A stretch of 21,653 nucleotides of DNA from Pseudomonadota bacterium (GTDB lineage: Bacteria; Pseudomonadota; Alphaproteobacteria; Rhizobiales; Devosiaceae): the NCBI GenBank assembly GCA_023415605.1, contig JAEZKB010000324.1:1-21653 (forward strand), given 5' to 3'. Positions 5,590 to 12,863 of the stretch are shown in pieces. Within the stretch, counting starts at the first letter, position 1; the number at the start of each line of letters is the position of its first letter. The notes under the pieces were generated by a model that saw only the letters and a program-made list of their open reading frames with translations, did not search any database and was not told the DNA's origin. The translations under genes were made by a program, and so were the position numbers.

Positions 5590-6543
5590 ATGCCCATCTT
5601 CGATCGCTACATCGCGGTGGATTGGTCGGCCAACAATGGCCCCAAGACCGGCAAGGATTCCATCTGGATCGGCGAGGCCACCTCCGCCGGCCTGATAGCC
5701 TCCCGCAACCCCGCCACCCGCTCCGGCGCCCTGGCCGACATCAAGCAGACCCTCCTCTCCGCCCGCTCCCGCGGCGAACGGGTCATGCTCGGCTTCGACT
5801 TTGTCTTCGGGTTTCCGGCAGGGGCGGCCGCAGCCATCGCGCAAGCAGCTTCTCCCCTCGATGCTTCAGCCACCTTCCCCCCTGCGGGGGAGGATGGGAG
5901 GGGAGGTGCAGCAGGCTGGATGCAACTGTGGTTCACCCTCCACACCCTAATCGCCGACACCGATGCCAACCTTTCCAACCGCTTTGACGTCGCCGAGCAC
6001 ATCAATCGCGCTGCCGCCCCCCGCTTCTGGGGCCACCCGCACGGCCGTAGCTACACTCACCTGCACCCGACCCGCGCACGGACCGACTACACCACCATCG
6101 CAGAACGTCGCGCGGTGGAAGCCCGCATCCGTGGCCCGCAGCCCGTCTGGAAGCTGACTGGCGTCGGCTCAGTTGGCAGCCAGACCCTGCTCGGCATTCC
6201 TCGGCTCGAAGCCTTGCGTCGTCACCCCGTCCTTGGCCGAGACATAGCCGTCTGGCCGTTCGAAACCGACTTTGCGGATAGCCTTATCGCACCGATCACG
6301 CTCGTCGAAATCTACCCATCCTTCTTCCCGCTCGATGTCGCCGCCGAACCCAAGGACCGCGCCCAGGTCGAAACCTACGTGCTCCGCTACGCCGCGCTCG
6401 ACGCCGCCGGTCTGCTGAGGACCTTCCTCTCCGCCCCGGCCGACATCACTCCCGCTGATCGTGCCGCCGCCATCGCGGAAGAAGGCTGGATCGCCGGTGT
6501 CGGCCAGGAGCATCTGCGTCTCGCTATGCCGGTGGCCGCATGA
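5590..6543 (+). CDS. DUF429-like (predicted RNase H fold) protein of unknown function in the cob operon
   Basis: The protein has 317 residues and no function that I can assign. Several features resemble DUF429/RNase H-fold proteins. An acidic strand YIAVDWSAN lies near residue 11. A second strand-turn, VMLGFDFVFGFPAG, lies at about 64-78. VEIYPSFFP lies at about 239-247, and ALDAAGLL lies further on. Between them, NRFDVAEHIN, FWGHPHG and QPVWKLTGVGSVGSQTLLGIP look conserved-type. No Cys pairs, Rossmann glycine pattern or S-adenosylmethionine motif is visible, so it is not an evident CobG, CobZ or methyltransferase. It begins four bases after cbiX and overlaps cobH by ATGA, so it is expressed with the corrin-ring enzymes. 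A palindromic repeat lies inside its frame at 5871-5908 (residues about 94-106). Confidence 0.85.
   Translation: MPIFDRYIAVDWSANNGPKTGKDSIWIGEATSAGLIASRNPATRSGALADIKQTLLSARSRGERVMLGFDFVFGFPAGAAAAIAQAASPLDASATFPPAGEDGRGGAAGWMQLWFTLHTLIADTDANLSNRFDVAEHINRAAAPRFWGHPHGRSYTHLHPTRARTDYTTIAERRAVEARIRGPQPVWKLTGVGSVGSQTLLGIPRLEALRRHPVLGRDIAVWPFETDFADSLIAPITLVEIYPSFFPLDVAAEPKDRAQVETYVLRYAALDAAGLLRTFLSAPADITPADRAAAIAEEGWIAGVGQEHLRLAMPVAA
5871..5908. repeat. Palindromic repeat-like element inside the DUF429-like coding frame
   Basis: CACCTTCCCC at 5871-5880 faces GGGGAGGTG at 5900-5908, with one bulged base, and an inner CCTTCCCCCC/GGGGGAGG pair is also present. Such CCTTCCCC...GGGG units are usually intergenic in Rhizobiales-type genomes. 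Here the unit is translated as roughly T-F-P-P-A-G-E-D-G-R-G-G without breaking the frame. Confidence 0.5.
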
Positions 6544-7169
6544 CCAGCTACCTTCGTGATCCCGACGCTATCTATGCCCAATCGTTCGCCACCATCCGCG
6601 CCGAGGCTGATCTCTCCGGCTTGCATCCCGCGCTGCACGACATCGCCATCCGCATGATCCACGCCTGCGGCATGACCGACCTCGCTGGCGACATCGTCGG
6701 TACGCCAGATGTCGCCGACGCGACCCGCGCCGCCATCGTCGCCGGTGCGCCCGTTCTTTGCGATTGTGAAATGGTCCGCGCTGGCGTCATCCGCCGCCAG
6801 TTGCCCGGGAATACCGACCTCGCCGTCACCCTCAACGCCCCCAACATTGCCGAACTCGCAAAGCTCCTCGGCACCACCCGCTCCGCGGCCGCCGTCGAAC
6901 TGTGGCGCCCGCAGCTCGAAGGTGCCGTTGTCCTCATCGGCAATGCCCCGACCGCGCTCTTCCACCTCCTCGACATGATTGCCGCCAAAGGGCCTCGCCC
7001 CGCCGCCATCATCGCCGCGCCGGTGGGCTTCGTCGGCGCCGCCGAGTCCAAGGCACGGCTGGCCGACAACCGCGACGGCATCCCCTTCGTGACGGTACTC
7101 GGGCGCCGCGGCGGCTCGGCCATCGCCGCCGCCGCCCTCAACGCCATCACCCGGAATACCAACGCATGA
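6540..7169 (+). CDS. cobH: Precorrin-8X methylmutase
   Basis: This 209-residue cytoplasmic enzyme moves the C11 methyl group of precorrin-8X to C12, giving hydrogenobyrinic acid. The sequence RMIHACGM carries the catalytic His at position 41 (His43 in the P. denitrificans enzyme). GAPVLCDCEMVRAGV, RSAAAVELW, VLIGNAPTALFHLL and APVGFVGAAESK are all family signatures. The C-terminal part GIPFVTVLGRRGGSAIAAAALNAI is also typical. Length is normal. The ATG overlaps the upstream stop as ATGA, and the TGA overlaps the cobL ATG in the same way, so translation is coupled on both sides. In P. denitrificans-type operons cobG often precedes cobH; here that place is taken by the DUF429-like gene. Confidence 0.96.
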   Translation: MTSYLRDPDAIYAQSFATIRAEADLSGLHPALHDIAIRMIHACGMTDLAGDIVGTPDVADATRAAIVAGAPVLCDCEMVRAGVIRRQLPGNTDLAVTLNAPNIAELAKLLGTTRSAAAVELWRPQLEGAVVLIGNAPTALFHLLDMIAAKGPRPAAIIAAPVGFVGAAESKARLADNRDGIPFVTVLGRRGGSAIAAAALNAITRNTNA

Positions 7170-8488
7170 GTCAGTGGCTGAACATTATCGGCGTCGGCGA
7201 AAAGGGCGTGGGCGAATTGCCCCCGCATCTGCGCGAGCTGATCACCGAAGCCTTCACCGTCATCGGCCCCTTCCGCTTCCTCGCCGGCATCAAACCGATC
7301 GTCGAGGACATCGAGGTCCATCCCGAACTGGTGCAGCAGCGTAGCCTCGAGGCTGTCGCCCGCGCGCTTCTCTACGTGGACGACGAGGACGTCACCGTCG
7401 TCGAGGAGGAGGATCTTTCCCGCGTGCTGATCGAGTGGCAGGGTGGCATCGACAATATGATCGGCCAGATCCTGCCGCTACGCGGCTCGCCCACCGTGAT
7501 CCTCGCCACCGGCGATCCGATGTGGTTCGGCATTGGCGCGACGCTGGCCAAGCACCTCGAGCCCGACGAATTCGTTATTCACAGCCATCCCGGCGCCTTC
7601 CAGCTCGCCGCGGCGAAGCTGCACTGGCCGCTGCAGCACATCGCGACCCTCTCGCTCCACGGTCGCCCGGTAGAGCTGATTGCGCCGCATATCCTGCCCG
7701 GCAACCGCATCCTCGCGTTGACCACCGACGCCACCACCATCGATCGGGTCGCCGATATCCTCGCCAATCGCGGCTATGGCCAGTCCGTCCTCACCGCGCT
7801 CGAAAATCTCGGCGGCGTCGAAGAAAAGATCACCTCCGCGATCGCCGAGAACTTCAACGCCAAGGCCATCGGTGATTTCTACGTTCTCGCCGTCGATTGC
7901 GTCGGCGACACGGATGCCGCGCTGCTGCCGCCGGTGCCGGGCCTCCCCGACGAAGCCTTTGTCTCCGATGGCCAGCTCACCAAGCGCGAGGTCCGCGCCG
8001 CGACTTTGGCGAAGCTCGCCCCATTCCCCGGAGCGATGCTCTGGGATGTCGGTGCCGGTTGCGGCTCGATCGGCATCGAATGGCTCCGCGCCGCCCGCGA
8101 CACGAAGGCAGTGGCTTTCGAGCGCAACGAGAAGCGCGTCGAGATGATCGGCGACAACATGCGGGCGCTGGGCGCCCCGACCCTCGAAGTCGTCTCAGGC
8201 CAGGCTCCCGATACCTTCAAGGACCGCCCCTCGCCGGACGCCATCTTCGTCGGCGGCGGCATCGGCAATGACGAGCTCTTCGACGCCTGCTGGGAGGCTC
8301 TCAAACCCGGCGGTCGCCTCGTCGCCAATGCGGTGACACTCGATGGCGAGCAGTCGCTCATCCTGCGCCAGGAGGAGCATGGCGGCGAGCTGACCCGCAT
8401 CGATGTCTCCACTCTCGACACTGTCGGCAAGCACAAGGTCATGCGCGCCCGCCTGCCGGTAACGCAGTGGTCGGTGCAGAAGCCATGA
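7166..8488 (+). CDS. cobL: Precorrin-6Y C5,15-methyltransferase (decarboxylating), CbiE-CbiT fusion
   Basis: The 440-residue bifunctional enzyme methylates C5 and C15 and decarboxylates the C12 acetate side chain of precorrin-6Y, yielding precorrin-8X. The N-terminal CbiE-like domain (about 1-215) opens with WLNIIGVGEKG and has ILATGDPMWFGIGATL and HSHPGAFQLAAAKL. The C-terminal CbiT-like domain (about 250-435) has LTKREVRAATLAKL, the S-adenosylmethionine-binding loop DVGAGCGSIGIEW near residue 294, and IFVGGGIGN. The order and length match CobL of aerobic B12 producers. ATG at 7166 overlaps the cobH stop; an upstream extension to 6902 in the same frame is only a shadow of cobH. The stop overlaps the cobI ATG. 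Confidence 0.96.
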   Translation: MSQWLNIIGVGEKGVGELPPHLRELITEAFTVIGPFRFLAGIKPIVEDIEVHPELVQQRSLEAVARALLYVDDEDVTVVEEEDLSRVLIEWQGGIDNMIGQILPLRGSPTVILATGDPMWFGIGATLAKHLEPDEFVIHSHPGAFQLAAAKLHWPLQHIATLSLHGRPVELIAPHILPGNRILALTTDATTIDRVADILANRGYGQSVLTALENLGGVEEKITSAIAENFNAKAIGDFYVLAVDCVGDTDAALLPPVPGLPDEAFVSDGQLTKREVRAATLAKLAPFPGAMLWDVGAGCGSIGIEWLRAARDTKAVAFERNEKRVEMIGDNMRALGAPTLEVVSGQAPDTFKDRPSPDAIFVGGGIGNDELFDACWEALKPGGRLVANAVTLDGEQSLILRQEEHGGELTRIDVSTLDTVGKHKVMRARLPVTQWSVQKP

Positions 8489-9207
8489 CCGGTACCCTGC
8501 ATCTGGTCGGCACCGGGCCCGGCGACCCGGAACTCCTCACCATCAAGGCCGCCAAACTCCTGGCCCGCGCCGAGGTGGTCGCCTATCCCTCGACCGGGGA
8601 AGACTCGGCGCTCGCCTTCGACATTGCCCGCGAGCACGTCAATCCTGCCGCGACGCGCCTCCCGATCGCCATCCCGATGGCAGTCGAGCGCGGTCCGGCC
8701 CAGGCCGCCTACGATGCCGCCGCCGAGGCCATACTCACCCACCTCCGCGCCGGCCGTGATGTCGCCTATCTCTGCGAGGGCGATCCGCTGTTCTACGGCT
8801 CGGCCATGTACCTCGTGTCTCGCATTGCCCCGCATGCGACAGTGACGACCATCCCGGGGGTGACCTCGCTCACCGCCGCCGCTGCCGCCATCAGCCGCCC
8901 GCTCGCCGCGCGCAACGAACCGCTGAAAGTGCTGCCCGCGCCGCTCTCCGACGACGAACTGCGCGCCGAGCTCAACGCCACGCCCGCCGCCGCCATCATC
9001 AAGGTTGGCCGTCACTTCGACCGCATCCGCGCTTTGCTCGCTGAGACCGGGCACGCCGAGAACGCCGTGGTCGTCGAGCACGCCACCAGCCCGCGCCAGC
9101 GCATCACCCGCCTGGCCGACTTCGCTCACGACGAGCGGCCCTATTTCTCGACCATCCTCTGCTATCGCGGCGCCGAGGCATGGGGTTTCCCGAAAGACGC
9201 CGCATGA
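8485..9207 (+). CDS. cobI: Precorrin-2 C20-methyltransferase
   Basis: This 240-residue enzyme of the tetrapyrrole methylase superfamily adds a methyl group at C20 of precorrin-2 to give precorrin-3A. The N-terminal LHLVGTGPGDPELLTIKAA and the GRDVAYLCEGDPLFYGSAMY segment form the S-adenosylmethionine and tetrapyrrole pocket. TIPGVTSLTAAAAAISRPLA and AIIKVGRHFDRIR are typical of CobI/CbiL. ATG at 8485 is preferred over 8467 because it gives the ATGA overlap with cobL and the standard N-terminus. Sequence alone does not tell CobI (metal-free substrate) from CbiL (cobalt substrate) with certainty; the neighbouring CobF, CobK and CobN favour CobI. Its stop overlaps the cobJ ATG by ATGA. Confidence 0.94.
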   Translation: MTGTLHLVGTGPGDPELLTIKAAKLLARAEVVAYPSTGEDSALAFDIAREHVNPAATRLPIAIPMAVERGPAQAAYDAAAEAILTHLRAGRDVAYLCEGDPLFYGSAMYLVSRIAPHATVTTIPGVTSLTAAAAAISRPLAARNEPLKVLPAPLSDDELRAELNATPAAAIIKVGRHFDRIRALLAETGHAENAVVVEHATSPRQRITRLADFAHDERPYFSTILCYRGAEAWGFPKDAA

Positions 9208-11033
9208 CCGCCCCCGCGATCATCACCTTCGCGCCCTCGAGCGCCGGGCTTGCCCAGTCCATCGCCGCACACACGGGCGGCGAGATCTTCGCCTGCGGTT
9301 CTGCCGGCCATGACGCGAAGACTTTGTTGCCGCGCCTGTTTTCCGAACAGCGCCCCATCATCGGCGTCTGCGCCGCCGGCATTCTCATCCGCCTCCTCGC
9401 CCCGGTGATCTCCGACAAGCAGATCGAACCGCCGGTTCTCGCCGTCAGCCATGATGGCGCCTCTGTCGTTCCACTCCTCGGCGGCCACCACGGCGCCAAC
9501 GACCTCGCGCGCACCGTCGCCGAAAAACTCGGGGCACACGCCGCGGTCACCACGGCGTCGGACAGTAGGTTTGCCCGCGGCCTCGATGAGCCCCCGCCCG
9601 GCTGGACCCTCTCTGATCCCGCCACCGCTAAGCCCGCCACCATGGCAGTGCTGGTCGGGGCAAAGCTGGCGGTAGAGGGGCACGCCCCATGGCTGGCCGA
9701 AGCCGGCTATCCGGTTTCCTTCGGCGGCGCGGTGAAAGTGCTGGTCACCGAGCAGAAACTCGCCATCGATCGCGGCCTCGTCTACCACCCGCGCACCCTT
9801 GTGGCCGGCGTCGGCTGCGAGCGCGGCACCCCGGCCGAAGATGTCATCGGCGTCATCGAAACCGCGCTCCGATCCGAGAACCTCGCTCGGGCCTCGCTCG
9901 CCGCCATCGCCACGGTGGAGCTCAAGGCCGACGAACCCGCCATGCATGCTGCCGCAGAGCACTTCGGCGTGCCGCTCCGTCTGTTCTCGGTCGCCGAACT
10001 CAACCAGGAACGCTATCGGCTGCAGGATCCGTCCCCCATCGTGGAGGCTGAAGTCGGTACCCCGTCGGTGGCTGAAGCCTCGGCGCTGAAGGCCGGCCCG
10101 CTCGCCGTCCGTAAGATCAAGGGTACCCGCGCCACCTGCGCCATCGGCCGCGCGCCGAAGCCCATCGATGCCGCAACCCTGGGCCGTCCGCCCGGCGTGC
10201 TCCACATCGTCGGCATCGGCCCTGGCGAAGCCGCGCAGCGCACCGCCGCCTCGGTCGCCGCGCTCACGCAGAGCGCCGACTGGGTCGGCTACGGCCTCTA
10301 TCTCGATCTCATTGCCGATCTGCGCGGCACGCAGGAAGAACACCGCTTTCCGCTCGGCGACGAAGAGCCCCGGGTTCGCCACGCGCTCGAACTCGCCGCG
10401 CGGGGCAGGGTGGTGGCGCTCGTCTGCTCTGGCGACGCCCAGATCTACGCCATGGCCGCCTTGGTCTACGAACTGCTGGCTGCGGAGGACCTGCGCGCCG
10501 TTTCCGACAATGCCCGCCGCGTCGGTATCGAAACTCACCCCGGCATCTCCGCCTTCCAAGCGGCATCCGCTGCTGCCGGCGCGCTCATCGGCCACGACTT
10601 CTGCTGCATCTCGCTCTCGGACCTGCTGACGCCGCGTGACGATATCCTCAAGCGCCTCGATGGCGCTGCCCGCGCCGATTTCGTCACCGCCTTTTACAAC
10701 CCGCGCTCCCAGCGCCGCACCGATCTCATCGAAGAAGCCAAACGCATCTACCTGGCCCACCGGCCGGCGGACACTCCGGTCATCGTTGGCCGCCAACTCG
10801 GCCGCCCGGAACAGCAGGTCACCGTGACCACGCTCAGCGACTTTGACCCCGCCACCATCGACATGCTCACCATCGTCCTTTTTGGCTCCTCGACCTCGCG
10901 CGCGTTCCTCCGCGGCAACGGCCAGACCGTCGCCTTCACACCACGCGGCTATGAGAGGAAGGACCCAAGCGTCGGGCCGTCTGCCCAGCAGCCGGATGAG
11001 GGGGCCTTTGTCTCAAGCGAGGTCGGCCAATGA
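9204..11033 (+). CDS. cobJ: Fused CbiG-like domain and precorrin-3B C17-methyltransferase
   Basis: The protein has 609 residues. Residues 1 to about 310 form a CbiG/CobE-like part. It contains GVCAAGILIRLLAP and SHDGASVVPLLGGHHGAN, the N-terminal CbiG core, then VAGVGCERGTPAEDVIGVI and a FGVPLRLFSVAELN segment of the CbiG C-terminal domain, to which CobE corresponds. Residues about 330-590 form CobJ: VLHIVGIGPG, VALVCSGDAQIYAMA, ETHPGISAFQAASAAAGA, DFVTAFYNPRSQRR and VIVGRQLGRPEQQVTVTTL. CobJ methylates C17 and contracts the ring of precorrin-3B. CbiG opens the delta-lactone in the anaerobic route, so its job here is unclear. The arrangement is also known from pseudomonad CobJ. ATG at 9204 is set by the ATGA overlap with cobI. 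The last roughly 20 residues are low-complexity. Confidence 0.93.
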   Translation: MTAPAIITFAPSSAGLAQSIAAHTGGEIFACGSAGHDAKTLLPRLFSEQRPIIGVCAAGILIRLLAPVISDKQIEPPVLAVSHDGASVVPLLGGHHGANDLARTVAEKLGAHAAVTTASDSRFARGLDEPPPGWTLSDPATAKPATMAVLVGAKLAVEGHAPWLAEAGYPVSFGGAVKVLVTEQKLAIDRGLVYHPRTLVAGVGCERGTPAEDVIGVIETALRSENLARASLAAIATVELKADEPAMHAAAEHFGVPLRLFSVAELNQERYRLQDPSPIVEAEVGTPSVAEASALKAGPLAVRKIKGTRATCAIGRAPKPIDAATLGRPPGVLHIVGIGPGEAAQRTAASVAALTQSADWVGYGLYLDLIADLRGTQEEHRFPLGDEEPRVRHALELAARGRVVALVCSGDAQIYAMAALVYELLAAEDLRAVSDNARRVGIETHPGISAFQAASAAAGALIGHDFCCISLSDLLTPRDDILKRLDGAARADFVTAFYNPRSQRRTDLIEEAKRIYLAHRPADTPVIVGRQLGRPEQQVTVTTLSDFDPATIDMLTIVLFGSSTSRAFLRGNGQTVAFTPRGYERKDPSVGPSAQQPDEGAFVSSEVGQ

Positions 11034-11815
11034 CCGTCTATTTCATCGGCGCGGGTCCGGGCGCGCCCGACCTCATCACCGTGCGCGGCCAGCGGCTCAT
11101 CGAGCGCTGCCCGGTCTGCCTCTATGCTGGCTCCCTGGTCCCTGCCGAAATCGTCGCCTCGGCTCCAACGGATGCGGTGGTGCGTGACACGGCTCCCATG
11201 CATCTCGACGACATCATCGCAGCCATCGCCGCCGCACATGAACAGGGTCAGGATGTCGCCCGCGTCCATTCTGGCGATCCCTCCATCTACGGCGCCGTCG
11301 CCGAACAGATGCGCCGCCTCGATGCGCTGGCCATCCCCTACGAGGTGGTCCCCGGCGTCCCCGCCTTTGCCGGCGCCGCCGCGCGCCTTGCCACCGAACT
11401 GACACTACCGGAGATTTCGCAGACCATCATCCTCACCCGCACCTCCGGCAAGGCCTCTGCGGTGCCCGAAAGCGAGCGGCTGGAACTCCTCGGCGCCAGC
11501 AAGGCCACGCTCGCCATCCACCTCTCCATCCGCAATCTCGCCTATATCGAAGAAGCGTTGACCCCGCACTACGGCGCCGACTGCCCGGTGATTATCATCT
11601 ACCGCGCCACTTGGCCCGACGAGGAGGTGATCGTCACCACCCTGGCCGCCATGCGGTCCCGCGTCCGCGAGGAAAAGATCACCCGCACCGCCCTGATCTT
11701 CGTCGGCCGCGTCTTCGGCGCCGAACACTTCCGCGACAGCAAACTCTACGACGCCCACTTCTCCCACGTGCTGCGAAATGCGGGGAAGAAGAAGGATCGG
11801 GTGAAGGCGGAATGA
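11030..11815 (+). CDS. cobM: Precorrin-4 C11-methyltransferase
   Basis: This 261-residue tetrapyrrole methylase converts precorrin-4 to precorrin-5 by methylating C11. The opening VYFIGAGPGAPDLITVRG, CLYAGSLVP, DVARVHSGDPSIYGAVAEQM and VPGVPAFAGAAARLATELTLPE are the CobM/CbiF signatures. TRTSGKASAVPESERLELL and IIYRATWPDEE also fit. The tail is lysine-rich (AGKKKDRVKAE). It is the last gene of the + strand operon that begins at cbiX, with its ATG overlapping the cobJ stop. It faces cobK, and hairpin-forming repeats lie between them. CbiF is the cobalt-pathway homologue; the late-cobalt neighbours favour CobM. Confidence 0.95.
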   Translation: MTVYFIGAGPGAPDLITVRGQRLIERCPVCLYAGSLVPAEIVASAPTDAVVRDTAPMHLDDIIAAIAAAHEQGQDVARVHSGDPSIYGAVAEQMRRLDALAIPYEVVPGVPAFAGAAARLATELTLPEISQTIILTRTSGKASAVPESERLELLGASKATLAIHLSIRNLAYIEEALTPHYGADCPVIIIYRATWPDEEVIVTTLAAMRSRVREEKITRTALIFVGRVFGAEHFRDSKLYDAHFSHVLRNAGKKKDRVKAE

Positions 11816-11820
11816 GCACG

Positions 11821-11836
11821 ATCCCGCAGTCGGGAT
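11821..11836 (+). terminator. Hairpin just after cobM
   Basis: ATCCCG-CAGT-CGGGAT is a perfect six-base stem with a four-base loop, starting five bases past the cobM stop. A second, weaker stem (CCCAC/GTGGG, 11837-11854) follows, then a G-rich rather than T-rich run. It could help end the cbiX-cobM transcript together with the larger repeat at 11913-11940. Confidence 0.4.
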
Positions 11837-11912
11837 CCCACTCCCGCTTGTGGGGAAGGGGAACAATCAGACGAGCCGTGGATAGCGGAGCAACTTGCGC
11901 TACCTTACTCAT

Positions 11913-11940
11913 CGTCATCCCCGCCTTTGCGGGAATAACG
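11913..11940. repeat. REP-like hairpin in the cobM/cobK convergent region
   Basis: CGTCATCCCCGC and GCGGGAATAACG pair around a four-base CTTT loop with two mismatches. It belongs to the same dispersed family as the right half of the repeat at 3070-3149: the shared core is TCATCCC-CGCCTT-GCGGG, and one reading gives V-I-P-A-F-A-G or V-I-P-A-K-A-G. It sits about nine bases beyond the cobK stop and about 100 beyond cobM, so it may serve as a bidirectional transcript end. Confidence 0.65.
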
Positions 11941-11949
11941 ACCAACAGC

Positions 11950-12690
11950 TCAATACACCGCCTGCACCCCAAGCTTCAGCGCAGCAATCGCTCGCCCGAC
12001 CGTCATCACTTCATTCGCCGGCGGCAGCTGCGGCCTGGCGATCATCACCACGGCGATGCGCAGTTGCTGTGCCGCCCTGAGCTTCGCTTCGGTCTGCACT
12101 CCCCCCGAGTTCTTGGTGATCAGATGCGTGATCGCCTGCCTCTGCAGCAGCTCGGTTTCCGCACCGACGAAATAAGGCGGCCGCGACACGAGCGTCTCGG
12201 CATGCGGCGGCAGGTCGTAGCCCATCGGCTCGATCGTCCGCACCACGAAGGTGCAGTCCTCGCGAGCGAGGAAAATGCCGAGATCCTTGTGGCCCACCGT
12301 CAGCATCACTCGGGCGCCCGGCGGCAGCCCGGCTGCAGCATCCTCGGAATTGGCGACATGGTGCCAGAACGCATATTGCGGCTCGGTCCAGGCTGGCCGC
12401 AGCAGCCGCACCAGCGGCACGTTCGCCGCCCGCGCTGCTTCGACGGCATTGTGCGCCATCTGCACCGCATAGGGGTGGCTGGCGTCCACCAGCCGGTGCA
12501 CGCCTTCGCGGTGGAGATAGTTGGCCAGCCCCTCCGGCCCGCCAAAACCGCCGATGCGCAACTCGCCCTTCGGCACCAGCGGATCGCTCGTCCGGCCGGC
12601 GAGCGACGTCGTCACCTCATGTCCCATCTGCACCAGGGCTTCTGCCAAGGCGCGGGCTTCCTCGGTCCCCCCGAGGATCAGGATTTTCAT
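11950..12690 (-). CDS. cobK: Precorrin-6A reductase
   Basis: This 246-residue NADPH-dependent enzyme reduces precorrin-6A to precorrin-6Y (dihydroprecorrin-6). The N-terminus MKILILGGTEEARALAEAL is the dinucleotide-binding loop. VDASHPYAVQMAHNAVEAA, VPLVRLLRPAW, VMLTVGHKDL, VVRTIEPM and THLITKNSGG are CobK/CbiJ signatures. ATG at 12690 is chosen over an in-frame extension of about 95 residues because it begins directly at the conserved loop. It is the only ring-building gene placed on the opposite strand between cobM and cobA. A GC hairpin lies in its leader at 12712-12729. Confidence 0.95.
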   Translation of the reverse strand: MKILILGGTEEARALAEALVQMGHEVTTSLAGRTSDPLVPKGELRIGGFGGPEGLANYLHREGVHRLVDASHPYAVQMAHNAVEAARAANVPLVRLLRPAWTEPQYAFWHHVANSEDAAAGLPPGARVMLTVGHKDLGIFLAREDCTFVVRTIEPMGYDLPPHAETLVSRPPYFVGAETELLQRQAITHLITKNSGGVQTEAKLRAAQQLRIAVVMIARPQLPPANEVMTVGRAIAALKLGVQAVY

Positions 12691-12711
12691 GCCCCTGCCA
12701 CTCTCTGCTAC

Positions 12712-12729
12712 AACCGCCCCCCGGCGGTT
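12712..12729. promoter_or_regulatory. Perfect GC hairpin in the cobK leader / cobA upstream region
   Basis: AACCGCC-CCCC-GGCGGTT has seven-base arms and a four-base loop, and begins about 21 bases upstream of the cobK ATG. It may be an operator in the divergent cobK/cobA region or a translation-affecting hairpin in the cobK leader. On the + strand a TTGACA overlaps its right edge (12728-12733), but no good -10 follows at 16-18 bases. Confidence 0.35.
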
Positions 12730-12863
12730 GACATCCAACACGTCCACGTGGGTCGCCATTCGGGCTGCCTGCTGTGCGGAGTCACCGGTAATTCTACTGA
12801 TAAAACCCGGATTTTCCAGCACTTTGGCGCGTTTGTGATGGGTCATTTGTCGTATCGGCGGGG

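Noticed and set aside
4236..5597. Open frame of 453 codons antisense to cbiX
   Set aside because: It is a mirror of the cbiX coding sequence; the + strand frame carries clear CbiX motifs and fits the operon.
5590..6543. DUF429-like gene as the missing CobG or CobZ
   Set aside because: It has no Cys ligands for Fe-S or siroheme, no flavin-binding glycine motif and no membrane segments, so a monooxygenase role is not supported.
9162..10796. Open frame of 544 codons antisense to cobJ
   Set aside because: It is the complement of the fused cobJ gene, with no family motifs; the long opening is a high-GC effect.
12728..12750. TTGACA as the -35 of a cobA promoter
   Set aside because: No acceptable -10 follows at 16-18 bases; the hexamer overlaps a hairpin arm and may be chance.
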